Positions 13,358 through 22,455 of a DNA stretch of 35,576 bases are shown in pieces. The notes under the pieces are model-generated. The model saw only the letters and a program-made list of their open reading frames with translations. It had not been told where the DNA came from and ran no database searches. A program made the translations under genes and the position numbers. Position 1 is the stretch's first letter; each line of letters starts with the position of its first letter. The DNA is from an uncultured Porphyromonadaceae bacterium (GTDB lineage Bacteria; Bacteroidota; Bacteroidia; Bacteroidales; Muribaculaceae): contig CANPMT010000033.1 in assembly GCA_947575235.1 (NCBI GenBank), positions 1 to 35,576 on the forward strand. The letters are read 5' to 3'.

Positions 13358-16309
13358 ATGAGATATAGTTCCCTGATAGTGCCGGCACTATTTTTATATG
13401 CCTCCTCCGCGTCAGCTTCCCCCACAGAAGCGGAAACGTCTTCACAGTCACAAGCCGAAGCGGGCAGCCCCGACGTCAGCTCATATCTCTTGCCTGATTC
13501 TCTGTTGAATGTATCGGGTCTTGACGAGGTGGTCGTGGTGGGCTACGCCACCCAGAAGAAGATCGACCTCACCGGAGCTGTATCATCAATCAGCTCCGCA
13601 TCTCTGGCCGACCGCCCCATCACAAACGCCACTAACGCCCTTGCCGGACTCGCACCGGGTCTCACCGTCACCAACTCAGGTGGCAACACCCCGGGCTATG
13701 AGAGCCAGTCCATACGCGTGCGCGGGCAGGGAACGCTCAACGATTCGGCCCCGCTTGTGGTGGTGGATGGCGTCACAGGCATATCTATCAGCGACATTAA
13801 CCCGCAGGATATCGCAAGCATCTCTATACTGAAGGATGCCGCCTCGGCGGCAATCTACGGCTCGAGGGCGGCCAACGGTGTGATTCTCATTACTACGCGC
13901 CAGGGGAGCAACGCAGCCCCACGCCTCACTTACAGTGGCAACGTATCGTTTGAGACGGTGGCAAAACGTATGAATCTTGTCACCGACTACGCCTCTTTCA
14001 TGGAGATTCAGAACGCGGCCCTGATTATGAATGGACAGGCTCCGCGTTTCTCGCAGGGGAAAATCGACGAGTGGCGCAACGATGCCGGACAGAACCCCAC
14101 AATCTACCCCAACACCGACTGGCAAGACCATATCTACCGCAACCCCTCCGTGGTGCAGAACCATAACCTCTCCATCACGGGTGGCAACAAGACGGTGCGC
14201 TATAACCTCTCGTTCGGGTTTGTCAATAACCCGGGTATGATATATTATACCGATTACCGCCGCTATCAGCTGCGCTCCAACATCGACGTCACCATACGTC
14301 CGTGGCTGAGCGTGGGCACCAACCTTTTCGGCTTCCTCGACTCCAACAACCCCTCTTCTGAGAATGCCACTGCCGGTGGCGACGTTATCTTCGGCTCGGG
14401 TGCCTTCAACACCGTGCCGGGAATGACCCTCTACGACCCTGCCACAGGGCTCTACGGCGGCATTCAGAACCCGGAGGAGGAGAATGTGAGCAATTTCAAC
14501 CCCTACCGCCGCCAATGGTTCTATAAGACGGAGTTCCCCACGAAGACCAAGAAGATCGTGGCGAAGATGTATGCCCGTCTCCAACCGGTGAAGGGTCTGA
14601 TCCTCCAGGGGTCGTTCACCTACAATCATTGGGACCGCCGTGTGGAACAACATCTTACCGACCGAAACCTTTACCGTTTCACATTCGACGGCCCTGTGCT
14701 TATACGCGACGGCGCGGTGCGTACCTACATACGCCGTTACAACTATAATGAAAACTTCCGAGCGTCCGAACTCACCGCTAATTACAATTTTTCGCTATCG
14801 CGGCTTGAATCGTCGGTGCTCCTTGGCATAAGCCAGGAGTATGACAAGTATGACACTGAGTCTTTCATCAAGTATGACCTCATCGACGATTCACTCACCT
14901 CTATCGACGCCGGGACAACTAACGGGGCTATCTCCGGAAATTTCACTGAATGGGCCATGCGTTCCTACTTCGGACGCATCAATCTGAACTGGGATGGCCG
15001 CTATCTCTTGGAGGCCAATCTCAGAATCGACGGCTCCTCCAAATTCGCCCCCGACCGCCGCTGGGGCTGGTTTCCCTCTCTCTCTGCCGCATGGCGCATC
15101 TCTGACGAGCCTTTCATGCGCGACACCTACACCTGGCTGAGCAATCTGAAACTGCGGGCATCCTACGGCTCGCTCGGCAATAACGCCACCACGAGCTATT
15201 ACATGTATCAGTCGCTCTTTGCCACTGCCAACTATGTGCTCAACGGCAATATGGCGGGTGGTTTCGCGCAGACTGTACTCTCTAACCCGGCACTCTCGTG
15301 GGAGAAGACCTATATGACGAATGTCGGGCTCGATTTCAGTGTGCTCGACAGCCGTCTCAGCGGTTCGGTCGACCTCTACAACAAGGACACGAAGGGTATT
15401 CTGATCTCGCTCCCGGCCCCTCTCGAGCATGGCACGAGCATTGTGCCCAACCAGAACGCGGGTGAGGTCAACAACAAGGGGGTCGAGCTTGAGCTGACAT
15501 GGCGCGACCGTATCGGCAACGTCTCTTATTCTGTGGGTGGCAACCTTAGCTATGTCAGCAACAAGGTGACGAAGTTCCAGGGGGATGTGGCCTCAATCAA
15601 CGGGGTCTATAAGATTCAGGAGGGACGCCCCATCAACCAGCTCTATGTCATTACAGTTGACCGTATCGTGCGCGACGAGGCTGACCTTGCCTACGTGCAG
15701 CAGCTTGTCGACGCCAACCCTGACTATTTCGCCACATACCAGCGTCCGGGACTCGGCGATTTCCTCTATGCCGACACCAACGGTGACGGCTCGCTCGATG
15801 CCAACGACCGCGTGGAGATCGGGGGCGGCACGCTGCCGCGACTCACTTACGGCATAAACCTCTCTGCCTCGTGGCGAGGGTTCGACTTCTCGATGATGCT
15901 GCAGGGGGTAGGCTCAAATCCTGTCTATTACAACAACCAGGCTTTCCGCTTCGTCACCGTCATGGGGCAGTCGCTCAACAAGGATATCACCGACAACGCC
16001 TGGACTCCGGAGAATCCTTACAACTCCCGCTATCCTGTGCTGCGCAATAACGCCGACGGACGCAACAACATTGCGAGCGACGCTTTCGTGCATGACGCCG
16101 CCTATCTGCGCTGCAAGAATCTCCAGCTCGGCTATACACTGCCACGCGATGTGACGTCGAAGTTCTTCATCGACTCTATAAAGGTGTATGCGAGCATCGA
16201 CAATCTCTTCACCATCACAAAGTTTCCCGGGCTCGACCCTGAGGTGGGAGCAACCGTAGGCTATCCCACCGTGCGGCAGTATTCCGTTGGTTTGAACATC
16301 ACTTTCTGA
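13358..16309 (+). CDS. SusC/RagA-family TonB-linked transporter, no N-terminal regulatory domain
   Basis: The 983-residue outer-membrane barrel would import glycans or peptides with its SusD partner, powered by TonB. After the signal peptide (about 1-20) and a short Ser/Glu-rich linker comes the TonB-box region LDEVVVVGYATQ (55-66). The plug follows (SIRVRGQGTLND, SILKDAASAAIYGSRAANGV), then a long barrel ending VRQYSVGLNITF. The usual carboxypeptidase-regulatory-like domain of about 80 residues between signal peptide and TonB box is missing, unlike the second SusC here. SusD follows after 21 bp. The promoter carries a LytTR-type operator, which is unusual for a SusC gene. Confidence 0.95.
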   Translation: MRYSSLIVPALFLYASSASASPTEAETSSQSQAEAGSPDVSSYLLPDSLLNVSGLDEVVVVGYATQKKIDLTGAVSSISSASLADRPITNATNALAGLAPGLTVTNSGGNTPGYESQSIRVRGQGTLNDSAPLVVVDGVTGISISDINPQDIASISILKDAASAAIYGSRAANGVILITTRQGSNAAPRLTYSGNVSFETVAKRMNLVTDYASFMEIQNAALIMNGQAPRFSQGKIDEWRNDAGQNPTIYPNTDWQDHIYRNPSVVQNHNLSITGGNKTVRYNLSFGFVNNPGMIYYTDYRRYQLRSNIDVTIRPWLSVGTNLFGFLDSNNPSSENATAGGDVIFGSGAFNTVPGMTLYDPATGLYGGIQNPEEENVSNFNPYRRQWFYKTEFPTKTKKIVAKMYARLQPVKGLILQGSFTYNHWDRRVEQHLTDRNLYRFTFDGPVLIRDGAVRTYIRRYNYNENFRASELTANYNFSLSRLESSVLLGISQEYDKYDTESFIKYDLIDDSLTSIDAGTTNGAISGNFTEWAMRSYFGRINLNWDGRYLLEANLRIDGSSKFAPDRRWGWFPSLSAAWRISDEPFMRDTYTWLSNLKLRASYGSLGNNATTSYYMYQSLFATANYVLNGNMAGGFAQTVLSNPALSWEKTYMTNVGLDFSVLDSRLSGSVDLYNKDTKGILISLPAPLEHGTSIVPNQNAGEVNNKGVELELTWRDRIGNVSYSVGGNLSYVSNKVTKFQGDVASINGVYKIQEGRPINQLYVITVDRIVRDEADLAYVQQLVDANPDYFATYQRPGLGDFLYADTNGDGSLDANDRVEIGGGTLPRLTYGINLSASWRGFDFSMMLQGVGSNPVYYNNQAFRFVTVMGQSLNKDITDNAWTPENPYNSRYPVLRNNADGRNNIASDAFVHDAAYLRCKNLQLGYTLPRDVTSKFFIDSIKVYASIDNLFTITKFPGLDPEVGATVGYPTVRQYSVGLNITF

Positions 16310-16330
16310 CCCTCAACATCTTTTCCGATA

Positions 16331-18070
16331 ATGAAATTCAACCGTCATATATCTCTTCTGCTTCTTCTACCGGCTCTCCTCTCAAGCTGCGAGAGCCTCG
16401 ACTATTCACCGGGCAACCAGATGTCGGAGACTACCTTCTGGCAGACCGAGGACCATGCCCGTCAGGCTGCCATCGGCCTGTATGCGGCCATGAAGGCGAA
16501 CTGGTGCTTCGGCATGGAGTTCACTTTCGACATGTGCAGCGACTTGGCCGACGGTGTCTCCCCCTGGGCCGACGTTTCGCGGGGCACCTCTTTCGCCTCC
16601 AACAGCGCCGGTGTGCAGAACCACTGGCAGTATCTCTATGAGCTGGTCCACCGCTGCAACACTGTGATTCGCAATGTGGCCGGTATGCCTGTGTCGGAAC
16701 AGACCATTAACTATGTCACGGGTGAGGCCCGTTTCCTCCGCGCCATGGCTTATTTCCGTATGCTCAACTGCTGGGGCGGGGTGCCTTATTATGACGAGAC
16801 CTGTGATATAAACCTTGAATTTGCCAACCTGCAGAACAAGCGCTGCCCGGCCGATGAACTGCGTGCCCACATACTCGACGACCTTGACAAGGCTATCGAG
16901 TCTCTCCCGGTGAAATGGCCCGACTCCGACCTCGGACGCGCCACAAAGGGGGCGGCCTATGCCCTGCGCGGAAAGGTGTATCTCTTCAATGAGGAGTGGG
17001 AGAAGGCTGCAGCCGATTTCGAGGAGGTGGTCTACAACCGTTCGGAGAACTACGGCTACGCCCTCCATGCCGACTACAACGACCTCTTCCGCCTCTACAA
17101 CGGGCGCACCAGCAATGAGATGATCTTCTCTATCCAGTCGCTCGACGGCAACAATGCCGGCTACGCGCTCGATATCGTATCCTATTTCGGCAATAAGTCT
17201 ACCATGCGGCTTATCGCCTCAAACAATATAGTGCCGTCGGTCACTCTCGTGGATATGTATGAGAATCTCGACGGCTCACCTTTCAATTGGGACGACCTCT
17301 TCCCCGGGTTCAACAACGGTGGCCCGGAGTTGAGACGCAGCCTTATGTGCGTGGCCATCGACCAGGGAAGCACGGTTGTCACCAGTACTCTCGACTGCGA
17401 CACTACAAAGGTGATGGATGCCTACCGCCTGCGCGACCCCCGCCTCTGCCTCAACGTCATAACCCCTTATTCACATTATCTTGGCACCGACGCGGGTTCG
17501 GTGCCTATGGATAAGCAGTTTGTCCTTGCCGATGCCTCCAAAGGGGGAGCTCCGATGGAGGCCATGGCTTTCATGCGCAACTCCGAGGGATGGAACTCCT
17601 ATTTCTGGCGCAAGTGGATACCCACGGGGAATCTCGACGGCTACTGGGGGGAGTATAACCGCACCCCTTATGAGTTTCCCCTTATCCGCCTGGGCGACGT
17701 TATCCTGATGCTGGCCGAGGCGTATAATGAGCTTGGCGACACCCCGAAGGCGATGGCTGAGGTGAATAAGATACGCCGGCGCGTTGGTATGCCTGAACTC
17801 GGGTCAGGCCCCTCATGGCTCGCTGTCGACGGGCAGGAGGAGATGCGTCAACGCATTGTGCGAGAGCGTGCTTTCGAACTTGCCGGTGAGGGGCAGCGCT
17901 ACTGGGACCTCCGCCGCTGGCATATGCTCGAATCATCGGTAAAGGATGCCACCGACATCTTCGGCGATCTCATGTACACGCGCACCTACCAGCCTCGCCA
18001 CGAGCTCTGGCCAATCCCTCTCGTGGAACTCGACCGCAACCGCAATCTTATCCAAAATACGGGGTGGTAA
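16331..18070 (+). CDS. SusD/RagB-family nutrient-binding lipoprotein
   Basis: The 579-residue protein is the surface lid that captures ligand for its SusC partner. Lipidation is at C20 (LLSSC), followed by the acidic CESLD typical of export to the cell surface. SusD landmarks are TTFWQTEDHARQAAIGLYAA, ARFLRAMAYFRMLNCWGGVP, the TPR-like KGAAYALRGKVYLFNEEW and the C-terminal IVRERAFELAGEGQRYWDLR. It ends with the family-typical ELWPIPLVELDRN. It is co-transcribed with the upstream susC. No enzyme gene belongs to this operon, so the substrate cannot be guessed from context. Confidence 0.95.
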   Translation: MKFNRHISLLLLLPALLSSCESLDYSPGNQMSETTFWQTEDHARQAAIGLYAAMKANWCFGMEFTFDMCSDLADGVSPWADVSRGTSFASNSAGVQNHWQYLYELVHRCNTVIRNVAGMPVSEQTINYVTGEARFLRAMAYFRMLNCWGGVPYYDETCDINLEFANLQNKRCPADELRAHILDDLDKAIESLPVKWPDSDLGRATKGAAYALRGKVYLFNEEWEKAAADFEEVVYNRSENYGYALHADYNDLFRLYNGRTSNEMIFSIQSLDGNNAGYALDIVSYFGNKSTMRLIASNNIVPSVTLVDMYENLDGSPFNWDDLFPGFNNGGPELRRSLMCVAIDQGSTVVTSTLDCDTTKVMDAYRLRDPRLCLNVITPYSHYLGTDAGSVPMDKQFVLADASKGGAPMEAMAFMRNSEGWNSYFWRKWIPTGNLDGYWGEYNRTPYEFPLIRLGDVILMLAEAYNELGDTPKAMAEVNKIRRRVGMPELGSGPSWLAVDGQEEMRQRIVRERAFELAGEGQRYWDLRRWHMLESSVKDATDIFGDLMYTRTYQPRHELWPIPLVELDRNRNLIQNTGW

Positions 18071-18093
18071 CTGAAATATGTTGGATATTTCAG
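18071..18093. repeat. Perfect inverted repeat after susD
   Basis: CTGAAATAT (18071-18079) and ATATTTCAG (18085-18093) flank GTTGG. It begins directly after the susD stop codon and overlaps the putative promoter of the HTCS gene, so it may be a weak terminator or an operator. Confidence 0.5.
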
Positions 18094-18111
18094 ACAAATT
18101 TACGATATTTG
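18081..18111 (+). promoter_or_regulatory. Weak promoter candidate for the HTCS gene
   Basis: TTGG (18081-18084), 19 bp, then GATATTTG (18104-18111), each with one mismatch to the consensus. A start near 18117 would give a 16-nt leader. Confidence 0.35.
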
Positions 18112-18132
18112 CACCTTGAAATCTGACATCAT

Positions 18133-21100
18133 ATGGATAACTCTTTGCATATACATCTTTATCGGATAGCCATTTTCCTGACAATGGCCTTGGCTCATCT
18201 CTGCGCCTCGGCAGGAGTGTCAAGGATGTATTTCAATCATTATAACACAAGTAACGGTCTGAGCCAGAACTCGGTCAACTATCTTCTGCAGGATAAGCAG
18301 GGGTATATATGGGTGGCCTCGAAGGATGGTCTCAACCGCTTCGACGGTTTCAACTTCCGTCGTATCGACGCCGACGACGACCGTGGATGCTCTTTCGCCA
18401 CGACTCTCTTCCAGGATGCCGACGATCTCATATGGACAGGTGCCCATAACGGTGCCTTCATCTATGACCCGGCCACCGAGCACCTCCGCAAATTCGACCT
18501 GAAAGCGGAGGATGGTTACGTCATCACCAAACCGGTGATACAGTTCCTCGCAGATGATAAGGGCCATATCCTGCTGGTGGTTGACTCCGAGGGTGTGTGG
18601 GTCTACGACAAATCATCGAAGACACTCTCTTCGCTCTATTCCTCCTCTTATATAAAGGTGAACCAGATTGTTATCGACCCCAGGGGGCGTATGTGGATCG
18701 GCACTTTCGGCCAGGGTCTGCTCTATTCTGACGATAACATGGCCACCATGAAGACTTTCCGTCCCTCTGACTCCGACTTCACTTTCGACAATGCCATAGT
18801 GAGCCATCTCGCCCTGAAGGGTGACAAGCTATATGTGGCTACCGACCGTCTGGGCCTGCATGCCATCGACCTGCGCGACAGTTCCGTGAATAGGGTTTTC
18901 CCGAAGGTGGATAGTGGCGACATACCTTATATCCGGCAGATTATGTTCGGCTCCTCCGGCCAGCTCTACATAGCCACTGAGGATGGTGTCTTCATTCATG
19001 ACCTGCAGCAGAATCAACTCTCGGCCCATCTCACACATAATCTCTACGACAAGTATTCTATCTCTGACAATGCCGTATATGCCCTGCTCAACGACCGTGA
19101 GGGGGGCGTGTGGGTGGGTTCCTATTTCGGAGGTGTTGACTATGCCCCATCCTCGCATATGCAGTTCGACAAGTATTATCCCGACAACTCGGGAGGCTCT
19201 CTCAGCGGACAGCGCGTGCGGGAATTGTGCGAGACACCATCCGACGGACGGATCTTCGTGGGGACGGAGGATAACGGCCTGAGCCTCTTCAATCCCGCCA
19301 CGGGTGATTTCTCTCCGGTGGCCGGAATCACGTCGAAGAATATCCATGCCCTCTGCCTCGACGGCTCAAAGCTGTGGATAGGCACCTTTGCCGAGGGTCT
19401 GCGGGTAAAAGACCTTGTCACGGGCGACGTCACCCGTTATTCATCGGCACATGGCCTGGGAAGCGACTATGTATTCTCGATAATCCGCACCATGAACGGC
19501 GATATGCTGTTGGGCACAATGCACGGCCTCTATCTCTATAACCGTGCCACCGACCGCTTCGAATGTATCCCTCAGCTCGACAATATCTTCATTTATGACA
19601 TGATGGAGGATAGGGATGGGAATCTCTGGGTGGCTACCTATGACCATGGTCTCTACGTGCGTGAGCCGGGAAAATCGGAATGGATAACCTGGCGCTGGAA
19701 TGACTCCGACCCTGACTCGCTCCCCTCCGACAAGGTCTACGGCCTCTATCAGGATTCACTCTCCACAATCTGGGTGATGACGCAGGATGGTCTCTGTTCA
19801 TTCCTCCCTCCGGCCGATAGCTCCCCACTCTCCTCCGGGAAGTTCAGGCGCGACCTCCTCGGCACCGACCGTATAAAGGGTATGGTGTATCAGGTGGTCG
19901 ATGACAATCGCGGACGCCTATGGCTCACCACCAATCACGGTCTCTATTGCATTGAGCGTAAGTCGGCCGACCTTCACCGCTTCTCGGTGTCGTCGGGTCT
20001 ACCCTCCAACCAGTTCAACTACCGCTCCTCGCTCCTTGCGGGGAATGGCCGCATCTATTTGGGCACCACCGAGGGATTGGTGGCCCTCACTCCGGCCGAT
20101 TTCTCCTTCTCCTCGCATTCTGTCACCCCGGTCATAACGGAGTTTCATCTTCACGGACGCCCTGTGCGCCCCGACGAACCCGACTCTCCCCTCACCACAA
20201 GTATCTCCCTTACGGAAGACCTATATCTTACGAGCAAACAGAACACCCTCGGATTCCGTGTGGCGAGCCTCGACTATTCAGCTGTGGGTGAGCAGGGTAT
20301 AATGTACCGTCTGAAGGGGTTCGAGTCAGACTGGCATTACACCAACCTCTCTGATGCCCTTATCTCCTACCCCAATCTCGACTATGGCAACTACACCCTG
20401 CAGGTAGCTCCCTACAATGAGTTCTCCGAGTCAGACACTGACCCTCTCGAGCTCAAGATCCATATAGCTCCCCCCTTCTATCTCTCCTGGTGGGCCTGGC
20501 TGATCTATATCGTCACGGCTTTCAGTGTGATTTATGTGATTTTCAGGCTCTACCGGCGCAACGCCTTCCTGAAGAACCAGCGGTATCTTGAGAACTACAC
20601 CGCCGAGAAGGAGCGCGAGGCTTACGACTCCAAGATTCGCTTCTTCACAAACGTGGCCCACGAGATACGCACCCCGCTCACTCTCATAAAGGCACCGCTC
20701 GACTGTGTGTCGCGTTCAAAGGAGTTCGTATCCGATTCCGACACCCGCGACAATCTCGATGTCATCAATATGAATGTCGACCGTCTGCTCCTTCTTGCCA
20801 ACCAGTTGCTCGACTTCCGCAAGATGGAGGACGGTAAGTTCCAGATTCACCGTCAACCGGCCGACATAACCGCGCTTCTCCAAAAGTGCGTCACTCGTTT
20901 CCGCCCCACTATGGAATCGGCGGGGCGCACCCTCACGCTCAATCTCCCCTCCCATGAGGTGATGGCAAACGTCGACAGCGAGGCAATAACTAAGATAATC
21001 AGCAACCTGTTCACCAACGCCATAAAGTATGGCGAGTCGCGTATCGGCGTCGAGCTCACCGGGAAAGGGGGTGGCTTCACCCTCATCATCAGCAATGACG

Positions 21101-22188
21101 GCGAGGTGGTGGCGCCTCAGAAGCGTGAGGAGATTTTCGGACTCTTCTCCCGGCTCGAGGAGGATGCCGACAAACCTGGCACCGGCATAGGGCTCTCATA
21201 TGCCCGCAGCCTGGCCCAGATGCACGGAGGCACCCTCAGGATGGACGACTCTACCGAGGAGAACCGTTTCATTCTCTCTGTGCCGCCATCGGAGGCTGAT
21301 GCCGTGCCGGTGGCAGAGGAAGTGGTGAACCCGGAACCGGAAAACCTTGAGGAGTATATCCGTAAGAGTGAATGTAAGGAGACAATCCTTTTGGTTGACG
21401 ACAACATGGAGCTGCTCACCTTCCTTGAGAAGAAACTTACAGCCTCGGGCTTCAAGGTTATCAAGGCTTCTGACGGCAAGGTGGCTCTCGAGGTGCTCGC
21501 CAACGAGTATGTCGACATTGTGGTAAGCGACGTCATGATGCCGGAGGTGGATGGCATTGAACTGCTGCGCCGCATAAAGTCTGACGTCAACTACAGTCAC
21601 CTGCCGGTTATCATGCTCACGGCCAAGACCCGCCTCGAGGATAAACTTACGGGGCTCGACTGCGGAGCCGACGCCTATCTGGAGAAACCCTTCGCCATAG
21701 AGTATCTTCTCGGCAACATCCGTATGCTTCTGCTCAACCGCCAGCGTATGCGCGAGCGCCTTGAGAAATTCCCCTTCACGGGTGAGATGCGCGGCACCCT
21801 CAACAAGGTCGATGAGGAGTTCCTGCTCAAGCTTAACGAGATTATCCGCACCAACTGCCGCAATCCGGAGTTTACCATCGACGATGTCGTGGACCGTCTC
21901 GGCATGAGCCGCACCCTCTTCTACCGCAAGGTGCGCGGCATGCTCAATCTCAATCCCAACGACTATATCAAGGTGGAGCGCCTCAAACAGGCGGCCGCCA
22001 TGTTCGCCCAGGGTCACACCCACATCAACACGGTGGCCTATGAGGTGGGGTTCTCGTCGCCGGGCTATTTCGCCAAATGCTTCAAGAAACACTTCGGTAT
22101 GAGCCCCACCGATTACGTCATGAAATACACCACCCGCACAGGCTTCACACCCCACGACATCACATTTTCCGACACCATAGAAGGGTAA
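18133..22188 (+). CDS. Hybrid two-component system (HTCS) regulator
   Basis: The 1351-residue protein joins sensor and regulator in one chain. A signal peptide or anchor (about 1-28) precedes a periplasmic double propeller of two-component-regulator repeats (NYLLQDKQGYIWVASKDGLN, DPRGRMWIGTFGQGL, DREGGVWVGSYFGG and others) and a Y_Y_Y domain (about 700-775). A membrane segment follows at about 785-806. The cytoplasmic part holds HisKA (FTNVAHEIRTPLTLIK, H843), an HATPase domain (NLFTNAIKYG, GTGIGLSYARSL), a receiver (VSDVMMPEVDG, D1133) and an AraC-type HTH (about 1225-1330, ending GMSPTDYV). HTCS proteins bind oligosaccharides in the periplasm and switch on their adjacent locus. Repeats just after its stop codon are likely binding sites. 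Confidence 0.96.
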   Translation: MDNSLHIHLYRIAIFLTMALAHLCASAGVSRMYFNHYNTSNGLSQNSVNYLLQDKQGYIWVASKDGLNRFDGFNFRRIDADDDRGCSFATTLFQDADDLIWTGAHNGAFIYDPATEHLRKFDLKAEDGYVITKPVIQFLADDKGHILLVVDSEGVWVYDKSSKTLSSLYSSSYIKVNQIVIDPRGRMWIGTFGQGLLYSDDNMATMKTFRPSDSDFTFDNAIVSHLALKGDKLYVATDRLGLHAIDLRDSSVNRVFPKVDSGDIPYIRQIMFGSSGQLYIATEDGVFIHDLQQNQLSAHLTHNLYDKYSISDNAVYALLNDREGGVWVGSYFGGVDYAPSSHMQFDKYYPDNSGGSLSGQRVRELCETPSDGRIFVGTEDNGLSLFNPATGDFSPVAGITSKNIHALCLDGSKLWIGTFAEGLRVKDLVTGDVTRYSSAHGLGSDYVFSIIRTMNGDMLLGTMHGLYLYNRATDRFECIPQLDNIFIYDMMEDRDGNLWVATYDHGLYVREPGKSEWITWRWNDSDPDSLPSDKVYGLYQDSLSTIWVMTQDGLCSFLPPADSSPLSSGKFRRDLLGTDRIKGMVYQVVDDNRGRLWLTTNHGLYCIERKSADLHRFSVSSGLPSNQFNYRSSLLAGNGRIYLGTTEGLVALTPADFSFSSHSVTPVITEFHLHGRPVRPDEPDSPLTTSISLTEDLYLTSKQNTLGFRVASLDYSAVGEQGIMYRLKGFESDWHYTNLSDALISYPNLDYGNYTLQVAPYNEFSESDTDPLELKIHIAPPFYLSWWAWLIYIVTAFSVIYVIFRLYRRNAFLKNQRYLENYTAEKEREAYDSKIRFFTNVAHEIRTPLTLIKAPLDCVSRSKEFVSDSDTRDNLDVINMNVDRLLLLANQLLDFRKMEDGKFQIHRQPADITALLQKCVTRFRPTMESAGRTLTLNLPSHEVMANVDSEAITKIISNLFTNAIKYGESRIGVELTGKGGGFTLIISNDGEVVAPQKREEIFGLFSRLEEDADKPGTGIGLSYARSLAQMHGGTLRMDDSTEENRFILSVPPSEADAVPVAEEVVNPEPENLEEYIRKSECKETILLVDDNMELLTFLEKKLTASGFKVIKASDGKVALEVLANEYVDIVVSDVMMPEVDGIELLRRIKSDVNYSHLPVIMLTAKTRLEDKLTGLDCGADAYLEKPFAIEYLLGNIRMLLLNRQRMRERLEKFPFTGEMRGTLNKVDEEFLLKLNEIIRTNCRNPEFTIDDVVDRLGMSRTLFYRKVRGMLNLNPNDYIKVERLKQAAAMFAQGHTHINTVAYEVGFSSPGYFAKCFKKHFGMSPTDYVMKYTTRTGFTPHDITFSDTIEG

Positions 22189-22215
22189 AATCGTCCCATT
22201 CTTTGGTAAAATCGT
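22184..22215 (+). promoter_or_regulatory. 21-bp-spaced direct repeats (site A), candidate HTCS operator
   Basis: GGTAAAATCGT occurs at 22184-22194 and 22205-22215, exactly 21 bp apart; CCAT also recurs in register after each. The first copy overlaps the stop codon of the HTCS gene. The spacing fits two AraC-type monomers on one DNA face. Confidence 0.6.
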
Positions 22216-22216
22216 G

Positions 22217-22263
22217 CCATCCTTCCGCATAAGATTGTAATTCAATCTTTTGCGGAAGGATGG
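22217..22263. repeat. Long inverted repeat, 21-bp arms
   Basis: The left arm (22217-22237) and right arm (22243-22263) are complementary over 21 positions with one mismatch, around the 5-base loop TAATT. It sits between the HTCS stop and the susC promoter. As RNA it would be a very stable hairpin, possibly the HTCS terminator; as DNA it could be an operator. Confidence 0.7.
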
Positions 22264-22310
22264 TAATTTTGTGCCGACACAGGATTACCACGATTTGACA
22301 CAATATTACC
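22262..22310 (-). promoter_or_regulatory. Further copies of the repeat (site B)
   Basis: ATTACC occurs at 22284-22289 and 22305-22310, again 21 bp apart. On the minus strand these read GGTAAT and continue like site A (GGTAATATTGTGTCA). A plus-strand GGTAATTTTGTGCC begins at 22262. The last copy lies where the -33 box of the susC promoter is expected. Confidence 0.55.
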
Positions 22311-22332
22311 ATTATTTCAGCCCCCGTCTGCC

Positions 22333-22340
22333 TAATTTTG
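22333..22340 (+). promoter_or_regulatory. -7 box of the polysaccharide utilisation locus
   Basis: TAATTTTG matches the consensus. No TTTG is seen at -33, which fits activation by the HTCS. The 5' leader would be about 110 nt. Confidence 0.55.
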
Positions 22341-22372
22341 CACCCGTCAGACGACCCCACCGTGGCCTCCGG

Positions 22373-22408
22373 CGCGACCCCGTCGCCGCGAACCGCGACC
22401 CCGTCGCC
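22373..22408 (+). repeat. 15-bp direct repeat in the susC leader
   Basis: CGCGACCCCGTCGCC occurs at 22373-22387 and 22394-22408, 21 bp apart, in the transcribed leader. The role is unknown. Confidence 0.55.
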
Positions 22409-22455
22409 AACCCCAACCATGATGACTATTCAAACAAACTAAAATCAATAGTAAC

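Noticed and set aside
13676-14653. 325-codon frame on the minus strand
   Set aside because: It is the antisense shadow of the first susC, rich in His, Val and Arg as expected for a reverse reading of this codon usage.
21196-22245. 349-codon frame on the minus strand
   Set aside because: It is antisense to the HTCS receiver and AraC domains, which are clearly coding.
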